64,000 bases of DNA from assembly GCA_019787685.1 (NCBI GenBank), contig JAHNUO010000010.1:1550001-1614000 (forward strand). Direction: 5' to 3'. Positions 1 through 10,548 of the stretch are shown in pieces. How positions within the stretch are numbered: position 1 is the first letter of the stretch; every line of letters starts with the position of its first letter. Position numbers and translations under genes: made by a program. The stretch is from Chiua virens (lineage: Eukaryota > Basidiomycota > Agaricomycetes > Boletales > Boletaceae). The notes beneath the pieces are model-generated. The model did no database searches and had not been told where the DNA came from. It worked only from the letters and a program-made list of their open reading frames with translations.

Positions 1-2819
1 TAAGTCCTGACGTGGCCAAGAGGGTACCAACTCGCAAAGGGCACGAGACGGAGGGCAAATGTCAATGAATCGTTCGATATCAGAGATGATCACTTCTGCA
101 GAAGGTCGTTCATCGACGGACGACCAGCAACGTTGAATCAAGTCCCAATGCAAGTCATCGATGACTCGTGATGTTGGTCGGCTTGGTTTCTTACCCATTG
201 ATAAGCGTATAATGATGGCCACGTCTTTCTGAACTTCCACCCACGGTCGTTTTCCGGACAACACCTGCAAAGACATAAGTACGTGCCTAGCTCTGATGCC
301 AACATAACCTGCCTGGAGGGCGACGCAACCGAAGGAATATATGTCACTCTTAGTTGTCCTTTCCGACTGGTCTGGATCAATCTGCTCTGGTGCCATAAAA
401 CGGAAGACACCCGGGTTCTTGGTGGACCTTTGGAGATACTCCTGTGTTCCCCCCACAACGGAAGCGAACCCAAAATCGGTTAACCGCGCAGTGTAATCTG
501 CATCGATAAGTACATTGGTCTGTCCTTATTGTCAGGAAATGAGGTCTAAGGAAGGCGGCAACTCCGCTTAACGCACAGAGGTCAAATCACCGTGAACTAT
601 CGGGTTCCCTTGAGAATGCACTTTCGGCCATTGTTAATGCAAACCCTTCGTGATGAGACAAGATAGTGACTCACAATGGTGCAACCCGTTTGTAACGTCT
701 AACAGCTGTCGAGCACAATCAGCAGGAGATGGAGGGGATGGATATTCAGTGGACGCACAAGCTGAAGTCGGTGACCAGAACCCAAATTATTTTCGTAGCC
801 AATTAAGAATTCTTGGAGGGACCCGTTAGGCATCCATAACGAGACCAACGACATTACGCCTAGCATTCCAAACCCATATGCGATTCCTAAGAATGGAACG
901 ACATTCTTATGGTCGAGTCTTTTCCAAATACCGAGCTCTCGTCGAAGCATCTATGAAAACTTTTACAACCACATTAGTGAAGGTGAATGAGACGAGCCTA
1001 CCTTGTGGGAACGATCACTATCCATTGGGAGTTGAAACCTAAGCGCCTTCACGGCAACCTGAGGTAAAGGTCAATTGTCGGTAGGATGGACAACCTGTTA
1101 TGCACGAACCTCCTTTGACGAACCACCGTTAGTGTACAAACATTTATAGATGTCCCCAAAACCTCCGCTAGCGATATGGTGATCGTCTTGTTTGGTGATA
1201 AAGGGGGTGAGATTTGGAGCAGGAGGAGAACCGATACTGGGTAAAGTTGGTATGAAGGATGAGTTGGGTTATCACGTCACAGGCGAAAAAGACCGACGAA
1301 AGGTCGCAATATTGAGGGTGTGTAGGTTCTTCCACCTCCGATGAAAGTTGTGAGTCAGATTCGGAGGCTGGGAACGGATGGTAAGTTGCAAGCGTTCAAC
1401 AATACACGGTCTCACCCAAACTCACCTTGACTGGAGGGGAAAATGAGTCGAATTAAGTGAAAAGCGTCGTCGAATTATCATGACATGGATAGGACTTACT
1501 CTGGATCGGAACCTTGAGGCGGAACAAGTCCTTGTGGATTACGTGGAAGAGGGACTGAGACTTGAGGTTGTGAGGCGTTCGGCGGTACAAGGGTCAACCA
1601 GACTTACTTATCCGGAAAGCCAGGAAGCGGAGCACCTTCAATGGGTCGGAAAAGAAGCGCTTCGTCCAGGGTAACTGTAGTTTCCTGCATTTCACAGCAC
1701 TTTCCTTCAACCTTCGCACGGAGTTCCGCACACTCCCTCTGAAGTTCCGACATCAGCTTCGGGTCCTTAGCCTGCCCACGAGCTTCTACGAGCTTCTCTA
1801 GAGTTACCATTTGTGTCCTGACAAAATCGTCTAGTTGCCAGTAAAGCTCCATCCCAGCGGACGTTTCTTTGACCGCCTTTTTCATCTCGACCATCTCTTC
1901 TTGGAGAAGAAGTTTACAATTACCCTCCCTCTCGAGGATGCCTCGAATAAGCTTCTTCGGAGTCTCTTCGACGCGCCTGCAATATACGACGCGGGCACCT
2001 TGATTGATCATCTTCTTCCAGTATCGTGACTTGAGTTCTTCAAGTCTGCTCTCGCAGACGCTCTCTTCAACTTCATCCCACATTGTTGTAGTGAGGTACA
2101 CTTTTGCTAGAGCGTCTTCTCCACACAACTTTCGAAATACCGTGAGGTTCTTCAGAGATGTGCCGGCCACACGGTTGTCTGTGATTCGATGCAGATAGAA
2201 TATGCCAGAAAGAAGTTTTTTCCTCTTGTAACTGTACGAGTGAGAACGGAAGTGAGAAGCGAGAGGCAGGATGATGCATTACCTTGATTCTAGCCATTTT
2301 GATATCATGTTCAAGATGTCGACATCGGATTTATACGTGTCATTGAATCCCGGCGTATCCACCAAGACTACACGTTGTCCGCTTTCTTGGTCCCAGAATC
2401 CGATAGCATGGATGCCATCAGTATGGGACTTCAACCCGCTGCCCACCCCGGGCCCATCGGTGCCCAGTCCACTTGCTGAGGATACAAACTGAAGGAATAT
2501 GAGCGAACAAGCCCGACTCCATAATATTTGTCTCACGGTACTCTTTCCGGAACCAGTCGGGCCCATGACGCTTGGAGGGATTTAGTTAGATATTTCACTG
2601 CTTAACTTGTCACGTACGCTATCACTATATCATCGTCTTCCAGATCCTGTATGTCCACCACCACTGGATGCTCTCCATCTGGTCGCGGATATCCAAGTGT
2701 TCTACCCTGGCCTCCATCATTCTCCTTCGGCTGAGTTCCAGAGGTCAGTCTCTGTTAGAAACAACGGCACTTCGTGAGGCAGGCGACATGCGAATTGAAA
2801 CATTACTGACTTTTGGCAT
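1..2819 (-). pseudogene. P-loop GTPase-TKL kinase fusion gene, copy 1 (frameshifted; 3' end beyond window)
   Basis: Exons read on the minus strand: 2811-2819 (ATG), 2618-2751, 2537-2570 (P-loop GPTGSGKST), 2283-2488 (DTPGF), 1608-2231 (RITDNR, TTMWD, coiled coil), linker 1500-1560, a 5-nt microexon 1426-1430, 1298-1367, then kinase exons 1110-1236 (glycine loop ASGGFGD), 1002-1058 (VAVK), 759-950, 675-705, 577-620 (VHGDLT), 313-519 (NVLID, DFG, APEQ) and below 264. Phases agree at every junction, so GTPase and kinase belong to one gene. The intron 265-312 starts with GC, not GT. Compared with the copy at 29046-32515 there is one extra base near 1684, which shifts the frame and stops translation at 1604 before the linker, so only the GTPase is made unless this is a sequencing error. 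The last ~15 kinase codons lie outside the window. Substrate unknown. Confidence 0.8.
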
Positions 2820-3754
2820 TATATTTTGGCGCTGAAATTTGTCCGCTCGATTCTAAAGAGAGTCACTAATCAACAAAGGTCAAAGGCATCACGGTGGGCC
2901 GCTGAGAGCGGGATTCACCTAGAAGACGACTCGCTGGATTGGGTTTCGCCTCAAGTTCCGGTAGTAAGGAGAGAATGGAATGACTCTGGGCAGAGTACGC
3001 GGGATTCAATGAAATTACTGCGTTGCAAAAGGGAACGGGCACGAGAAGGTCACCATGATGAGCCACTGGCAGATCATAGCGCCAGTGTTCAAGCTCAGGC
3101 TCAGCGCTCATACACATGTTTGTACGCACAGCCAAAATCGAAGCAAGGGAAAATGAGATCTCGTGAAATGAAAACCTCCACCCATCTCATGAGTCATGTA
3201 TTATACATTATGAATGACGCACAAATCCACGATCTCATCTAGGGTAATCGATTGTTTGATGTAAATACAAGTGACGCTGCCACTAGTACTCGTGTACAAG
3301 GTTTTCTAGGGTTGTAGGGCCGTAGTTCGTGGAAACAAACCTTACCGGAACCTGCCGTGTGTTGATCTGGAAGTCGACAAAGTAAAAGCCCGAAACAAAC
3401 GCTGTAACGGTAGATCCCGAGTGTGGCGAGGGTGGGTTCGAGACGTCTCGAGACTCGAGGTCAGAGACTCGTCAGACGTTCTGGACACCTTTTCTGGAAG
3501 CGTCGGAAGCTTCCGGCGCCACTAAAGTGTCCCAGAACGACTAGTGTCGACTCGGAGACTAGGCTGAGAGATCGATCGCAAGTATTATGTCGGATCGTAA
3601 CGTACTAAGCAAGAGATTTCGAAGTCAGCTGCCCTCATGACATCGCTCGTCCAATACCCAACGAAACTCGAAGTCGCCTTACCCGGTACGACCTCCGCCT
3701 CCACAGCGACAGACTTATGACCCTAGTTGAAAAGAACGGTCGTCCGTTGAGGGC
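2820..3754. other. intergenic spacer between head-to-head GTPase genes
   Basis: No supported gene. It lies between the starts of two divergent genes and matches in position the spacer 32516-33381. The segment 3690-3740 resembles codons preceding the first G domain of the downstream gene (cf. 33330-33400) but is out of frame with it, so it is probably part of a decayed first exon. Promoters are expected here; no clear TATA element was assigned. Confidence 0.4.
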
Positions 3755-5388
3755 ATGAAAGAAGATGAGGGTCCAAAAGAGGAGTGCCCGAGTGAAGACG
3801 ATATTGTGATAGCGTACGTGATATAGATCTCGACGTTGAAGTAGCCAACTAATCTCTCCCAAGTCTCCTGGGTCCAACAGGCTCTGGGAGAAGCACGGTG
3901 AGATTGCAACAAATTGACTACTTTATTCATTTATTGTCTCTCAGTTCATACGCTCCGTGAGTGGGTCAGAGGCTCCTCTGGTCAGCGACGCGTTAGGATC
4001 GTGTACAACCGAGATTGTCCCTATCAGATTTCAGGACCGGGAGAGTGGGCAGAACGTGGTCTTCTTGGACACACCAGGTTTTAACAACACTTTTCAATCC
4101 GATCACAACCTCGATATATTGAACAAGATCTTCCTTTGGCTTGAATCCAGGTAACGCATACGTTTACTGGGTTGCATTTCCTAACCTTTAAATACGTCCC
4201 ATTTTCACAGATACAAGAAAGGCAAATATCTCTCTAGGATATTGTATTTCCATCGTATCACCGACAATCGCACACCCGGCAAACTGCTACTATACTTCCG
4301 AATGTTCCGGAAGTTGCTTGGAGAAGGTTGCATAGGAAGCGTACACCTTATTACAACAATGTGGGATCTAGTTGAAACGAGTGTCGGCGAGGAAAGGCTG
4401 GGGGAGCTTCGGGAGAATGACTGGAAGGCAATAATTGGTCAAGGTGCTCACATAGCTTGCTGTAGAAGTGACGATGATTCCGCGAAGGGAATCATTCGAC
4501 AAATAGTAAGTATTCCATCGCCCATTACACCCAGTCACCAATGCTAAATCCCGATTCCTTTAGGTAGACAATATGGAAACGAGAAAGGATGACATCGTGA
4601 TAGCGTACGTGAAAGAAGAAAACCATGGTCAGATATCTAACTTATCTCACTCAGCGTCATAGGTGCAACGGGTTCAGGCAAGAGCACGGTGAGGCGAACG
4701 ACTCGGACGAACGACGAACAACGAGCTTATCCATTTACATCCTCTTAGTTCGTACGTGCTGCAAGTGGGTCCGAAACTCGAGTTAGCGACGCATTGAGAT
4801 CAGCGTCTACGAATGAGGTCGTTGCTGTCCGATGCAAGGAACAGTACGATGGGAAATGTGTCGTGTTGTTAGACACGCCAGGTTTTGACAGCTCAGATCG
4901 CAAGCCCATGACCGAACGGAACGTTCTGAAAATGATTTCTCAGTGGCTCAATGTCAATTCGAGGTAACGCACAATATTTACTCGTTCACACTTCTTACTC
5001 TGGTTTTGATTCCCACAGTCGTACGGAATGTCTCTCTGCGATCTTGTACCTTCACCGGATAACTGACAACCGCATGGCTGGTACGATATTGGGGAGTCAC
5101 CCGACACTCCTTCGGAAGCTTTTGGGAAGCGACACTTTAGATAAAATATACATCACCACGACCATGTGGGACGAAGTTGAGGAAGGCGTTGGCAAGTCAA
5201 GACTAGAAGCGCTAAAGTCGACTTACTGGAAGGAAATGATCGATCAGGCCGCCAAGATTCGCTGCATAGGCGTTGATAAATCCCCGAGAGATGTCCTTCG
5301 CGAACTTTGCGAGGGGGCATGTGTTGTCAGTTCTTCAGCTGGTATCGCGAGTTGGGTTACGCAAAGTGGTATGTGGGGTTATGTGTAG
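3755..5388 (+). CDS. tandem double G-domain GTPase, copy 1
   Basis: Eight exons with consistent phases: 3755-3813, 3864-3897, 3945-4150, 4211-4505, 4564-4604, 4655-4688, 4749-4963, 5019-5388. The first G domain has DDIVIA, P-loop exon 3864-3897, DTPGF and TTMWD. Exon 4564-4604 then encodes a second DDIVIA and leads into a second full G domain (GATGSGKST, LLDTPGF, RITDNR, TTMWD). No coiled-coil tail or kinase follows. In the first P-loop the invariant lysine is replaced by arginine (GPTGSGRST), while the paralogue at 33538-33571 keeps lysine; the second P-loop is canonical. The first domain may therefore bind nucleotide poorly. The start is uncertain, because codons upstream resemble the paralogue but are in another frame. 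Function inferred only from the P-loop NTPase fold. Confidence 0.78.
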
Positions 5389-6014
5389 GAGTTGAAGTCG
5401 GCATACTGAAGGGTTTCTTTCCTCATAGACGAAGCCTGGGATGATTTAAAGTTGAACCTAGAGCGTTAACCGCTCACATACGACTGGGGTCCCGTAGAGT
5501 TAGTTGGCATTTTCACCAACATATACGCGATCTGAATCTCGTGGAGTTTTGTATGGGATTGCGGAATATATACATGCCGTGACTATGTTACATTTGTTTT
5601 GTCGGTTATAGAGATGCTGTATGACAGACGTGTCCTTAGTCTTCGCATTTCATTCTATGGTCGTGATCTTCAAGAACGGTGAACGATCGCTTCGTTCAAG
5701 AAACCAGTAACGTAATATGTTCGCTTAGCAAACCTGGAGGTCAACGGATAGCATTATCATAAGAGCCATGGCGTTGATACGTACTCCAAGCCTCAGGCTT
5801 CTGGGGCGATCGCAGTATCAACCAGTAAGCTGAACGAAGAAATAAACGCATTCGACACAAGTCTCCTCATACTTGAACGGGTATTAAATAACACACAACT
5901 ACAGCGATAATCCATAAGAGTGAACAAGATTCGCAGTCGCAAGCAGAGAGCAGAGAGACCTCTATGTATGCCCATCGTCCAGGTTGATACCATGCTATGA
6001 GAAGCATCACCCGA
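5389..6014. other. intergenic, nothing recognised
   Basis: Convergent 3' ends of the plus-strand dual GTPase and the minus-strand GTPase relic. The open frames here are short and have no recognisable motif. Confidence 0.4.
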
Positions 6015-7018
6015 TCAGACAACCATAAAAGCTAGACTGCGTGGGGAACTCACTGCGCGGGATTTCCGACCAAACAACCACAAGAAAATACGTCTGGTAA
6101 ACGAGGTCCTCATCTCCTTCATCTCCTTGAACGTCTTCTGTAATTGCGTATTGATGTTTTCGTACTCCTCCTGCAGGCACTTGGCCAGAGCTGGATCGTT
6201 GCGTGCATCCGCCTGCTCTGCAAGCTCCTGGAGCGTTCTTCTCTGGTCCGCCAGGAGTTCCTGGAGCCGGGAGTATAGAACCATTAGCCGCCGAAGTCTC
6301 GTTTAGACGCTTTTGCTGTCCGACAAGTTCTTCTTGAAGGAGTAGCTCCTCTCTATCTTCCGTTGCATCCAGAAGAGGATTAATGACCGCCTGTGCGGAT
6401 TGGGGAAGGTTGTTGAACCTGAAAGCGCTGGCACCGCCATCCAATAGTGGTTTCCAGAAGTCGCCCTTGAGTTCGGCCTCCCTCCTTTCCGCCACGTTAT
6501 TGTCCTTCACCATGTCCCACATGGTCGTGACCATATGCGCTCGAGGTAGAGGAATGTTGCCGCACAGTTGACCAAACATCTGAAGGTTTTTGAAGGCAGA
6601 ACCAGACATGCGATTATCTGTGATCCGATGAAGGTAGATTATCCCTGTCAACTTGATTGTCCCGCCGTCGGATGCGTATCTTTGGTTATGTAAATTCGTA
6701 TTCTAGAATATTTTCAGAGTACGACGCACTTCTGTGTAAGCCAAGCAGCAATTGTCTTCAAAATCTCGGTATCCGGCCGGTTGGTAGTCGTCGAACCCGG
6801 GTGTGTCGACCTAGCACGACGCGGCGACCATCGTCCTCGTGGGATTGTGTACGGAGTGACATCCCGAGTATCAGACTGGAGATGTCCTCCTCTACGCTGC
6901 TCTGCAGTTCCCGGTAACCCTATTTATGAACTGTTCGTTTTTGAGCGCAGAAATTCGATGACAAAGCTACTACAATCCACTTACATTGGTCTTCCCAGAT
7001 CCTGTTGGCCCCATCAGA
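6015..7018 (-). pseudogene. type 1 P-loop GTPase, decayed
   Basis: Minus-strand P-loop exon 6985-7018 reads MGPTGSGKTN, and the last exon (about 6650 down to 6015) has YLHRITDNRMSG, VTTMWD and a coiled-coil tail of about 85 residues. The G3 exon is broken: an extra base separates VVL from VDTPGFDD near 6806-6815, and a second shift separates this from the ILKTIAAWL segment. A further shift near 6285-6290 splits the last exon after NETSAA. The DDIVIA exon seen in other copies is not recognisable upstream. With at least three frame breaks this is a pseudogene. The tail ends with a hydrophobic RRIFLWLF stretch, like the end of the copy at 19594-20233. Confidence 0.75.
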
Positions 7019-8528
7019 CTGTCACGTAGAACCGTTGTAAAGCAAGGAAGATAGGGCCAAACGAAAACACCCACACAATGATGAAGTCGCTGGGATTTGC
7101 TTTGAAACAGTCTGTGAGCATGACAGCTTACAGAATTACCAAGAGTGAAAGTCGCTTGGTGATGAAGATGCGTATAACATTAAGTCATCCTCTCGGGTTG
7201 TTCATACCTCGAGGACTTCACAACGCGTGGACTTGAGTGAATTCACATAATCACGCTGCCACAGTGCCACGTGGTTTCCGCGCACGCAGTTTACAGACAG
7301 GGAATTCTGGGATGATCGCTGCGCACGGGAAAGAAGCATTTTTGGCTGAACGGCGGCCTCCCCCCTTTGGCCCTGGGACGGAGTCGTCAATGCTCTGCTT
7401 TGAAATTTCAATGGGAATTTCAAGAGAACTTATCGAATGCTGGCATCACGGTTATCTCCACCCGATCTAATGTATTGGACGAAAATGTGGTGAACAGCTG
7501 CAGGTTGCGATGCACATTGTTTCCGATCTAATTCGAAGACCGCCAGCTCTAAGACCTAATCGATAATCCCTCTATCATACCACAAAGAAATGGAACACGC
7601 CGATTCAAGCTCATAGGTACATCAGCAAAATGTCGTGGGACTTTTCTGTCTTAATCCGGTCTTACCGACTCTTATGCACTTGGTCGGCTAACGTGGCCTT
7701 GGCCAATCATCAGAACATCTCTGAACTTATCCAAAAATATGTATAGAAGCTTTCTTTTCATTAAAATATAGTGCAGACAAAGTATTTAGTGTTTTGCAAC
7801 AAAGTATGGTCCTGTGTGGTAGTATTTTGTAATGGCTCAAGCCGCATAAGTGCAGTCAGACCGTGGACATTTTGCTGATGTAAGCGCCATTGGATACATG
7901 CACGAAGCTCATAGAAAACATGCACAATTCCACATTGATGGCAATGGATGTGAACACGACTTATCCTCGAGTTGATGTGCGTGCAAGATGATGAAAGACC
8001 CGCGCCAAACGCTACATCTCGGATCCATCAGACTCATCAGAACGACATGCGCGAAGTATGATGTCCTTCTGATCAGTTTGTCATGAGAACTTACAACCGG
8101 CTTAGATTGTACCCTAGTGGAACTCTCCTTTGAAGGATTCCGAGTCCTAGCGCTTTCGACCGTTCCGCAAGGATCAGTTCATCTCCCAGGTGTCCTGTGC
8201 ACACGTTTGTTCAACTATAAATCAGCGGAGAACACAGCCTCGCCGCAGGTGAGGCATCCTTATCGGACCCTGTTGGAATGTCCAACATTCCTTCAGGGAT
8301 GACACGATGACGATCGAGAGAGGACGCTGGAAACCTCAATTCCAAGATTGCGCCTTAGCGCTTGAACGCTGCGGCCGACCTAAGTTATCACTTGCCAGGT
8401 CTTTATAGTGTCTCGGATTGCTTCGCTGCGATATCGTGACCTAATATCTTTGCTCGAAGATTCCTCTGCCTTTCTGCGGCCTCTCTTCTACTTGATTCGG
8501 AGTATGGTCTCTAACTACACCTCAAAGG
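7019..8528. other. intergenic, about 1.5 kb
   Basis: Divergent upstream regions of the GTPase relic on the minus strand and the GTPase at 8529. No open frame longer than about 80 codons and no domain motif seen. AT-rich around 7720-7850. Confidence 0.4.
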
Positions 8529-10548
8529 GTGCAACCGGCATTGCTACCCGCAGACTTTGCTGAAGGCAGTTCAGAGGACGCCATTCCGCTCCCGCTCCCG
8601 ACATCCGAAGCCCCGTTGAATCCCGCACATTCTCTGAACGTCCCTAGTTCTAGATTTTCCGAACGGCGTGTTTCGTCAAACGATACTAGTAGTCACAGAC
8701 CCATAGAGGAAGACGATATTGTGATAGCGTACGTATTCGATTTTAATGGCCCATTTCAGTTTCGTTTATCACCCATTCCATCAGGGTTATGGGGCCAACG
8801 GGGGCAGGAAAAAGTTCCGTGAGTAGCTTGATACAACGTTCTGTGATCCGGTGGTACTGAGACATTCGTAGTTTGTGAACACAGCGGCTGGAAGGGAGGA
8901 AGTCGTCGTAGGCTACGACTTAGTATCCAAGACGAGAACCGTGCAGCCTGTTCGTTGTTCCCGCCCGGACGGCCGGAGCAACATCGTCCTAGTGGACACC
9001 CCCGGATTCGACGACACCCACCTTTCTGATGTCCAAGTTCTAAAAATCATTGCCAACTGGCTGAAGGAGACGTGAGTTGACCGCTCATTTTAAAGCGAGG
9101 CTATCCTGACTCTACACCGACAGGTACCAGAACAATATCAAGCTTTCTGGCCTTCTCTATTTCCACCGCATTTCGGACGTCAGATTCCAAGGAACCCCTC
9201 TGAGGAATCTATCTGTGTTCAAGGATTTGTGTGGTGAGAACAACCTGCACAATGTTGTCCTCGTCACAACAATGTGGGACGAACTCAAAGAAGAATCGGT
9301 TGGTTCAAAGAGAGAAGAGTATCTTCTCACGGACTTCTGGAAGGATATGATACGTCTCGGCTCTCGTAGTTGTCGTTTTCAAAGAACGCAGGAGTCGGCT
9401 TGGGATATCTTGGAACGTTTGGCGTCGCAGAGGGATCTTCAAGGACTACAGATTCAGCAGGAGATGGTAGATCGCGGTTTGCAGGTTCACGAAACAACTG
9501 CGGCCAAAACCTTGCTCGGTTTCCTCGTAGGAGAGTTTAAGAAGTTCTGGGAAAGGTTACGCACTGGGACTTGGCGGCTAGCCGGACCTAAAAAGCCCCT
9601 TGACGACTTGCGGCGGCGTGCGTTCCCCGGCCTGGTCCTCCACATCCATGTCCACCTTTTCTACATCCAGTTTGTACGCAGTCTCCGACGGATACTTCAA
9701 GCCTTTTCTCACGATCATTTACCTAGTCCGGCCGGGAGGACTGCCACGAATTGTAGTGTTGATGGCCGTCGTCCTCACACTCGTTGCTACGATCACAGGT
9801 CTCAGACTCACGCATCAGGTGGCAGACATGGTCGGCATCTCAATTCTCCGAGGTGCAATTGGGACAGCCCTTCACATTGCTCAGGATCGTCGAGGTCAGT
9901 AATTTGATATTAACTGTCGTGCTTTCTGATAGGCTTCTAAGGGAATGGGCGGAACACACCATGCGATCGGCCAAGTGATAGAGCAGTCCTGGATGGCTAC
10001 TGAAGGAGATTGCACAATACGCGACGCAGCGTCGCCTGCCCAGGGATATGACCAAAATGCTGAAATCTTTGAAAAGGTACGTTCCCTTGTATGATCGTCA
10101 CCAAGTAAAGACGTGCATACTTTTTATCGTTCAGGGAACTCGAAAATGTTCAGAAAGTGGTCATGAAGATTTCGAGTAGAGGCTCTATTCTTCGGTTCTT
10201 TTTGCACGACGCGGATGTTCAGGCCATCACGGCCTGCACCGCATCGATAAAGGCAGCCTATACTAAGATTGAGGTATAATGATTTTCAATCCCCGAAGTC
10301 GTTTTCCTGATGAAATCGAATAGGTGAAATTTGCGATAGACAACCGTCAAGCTGTTGCGCGCCTCGAAGATCAGTTGGAGGAGATACGCAAGGACATGAC
10401 ACTGGTATGGACGCCTCCGCAAATTTCAAAATTTAGGAACATGCTGATTTGTTGCAGCGGCAATGTCAATGTAGAGCAGTGGTCCATGAAGAACGGGAGA
10501 ACGGAGAGCCCTCCGCAGTCGCAGCCACCAGTCAAGGGCTGTGATTAG
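8529..10548 (+). CDS. type 1 GTPase with hydrophobic and MLKL-like helical C-terminal region
   Basis: The first visible exon ends in EEDDIVIA at a GTACGT donor; P-loop exon 8785-8818 (GPTGAGKSS), G3 exon 8873-9074 (VDTPGFDD), then an exon from 9122 with FHRISDVR, VTTMWD and a coiled coil. After an intron starting near 9621 the frame continues with a hydrophobic stretch (LPRIVVLMAVVLTLVATITG) and a helix ADMVGISILRGAIGTALHIA. Downstream pieces 9990-10078, 10138-10275 and 10324-10403 (KEIAQYATQRRLPRDM, ITACTASIKAAYTKIE) form a predicted amphipathic helical bundle resembling the MLKL-N-terminal-like adaptor domain of many agaricomycete proteins. Two adjacent in-frame stops (9976-9981) lie between helix 1 and the rest, so the C-terminal domain may be decayed or a splice site was missed. 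The upstream start is uncertain. Confidence 0.65.
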
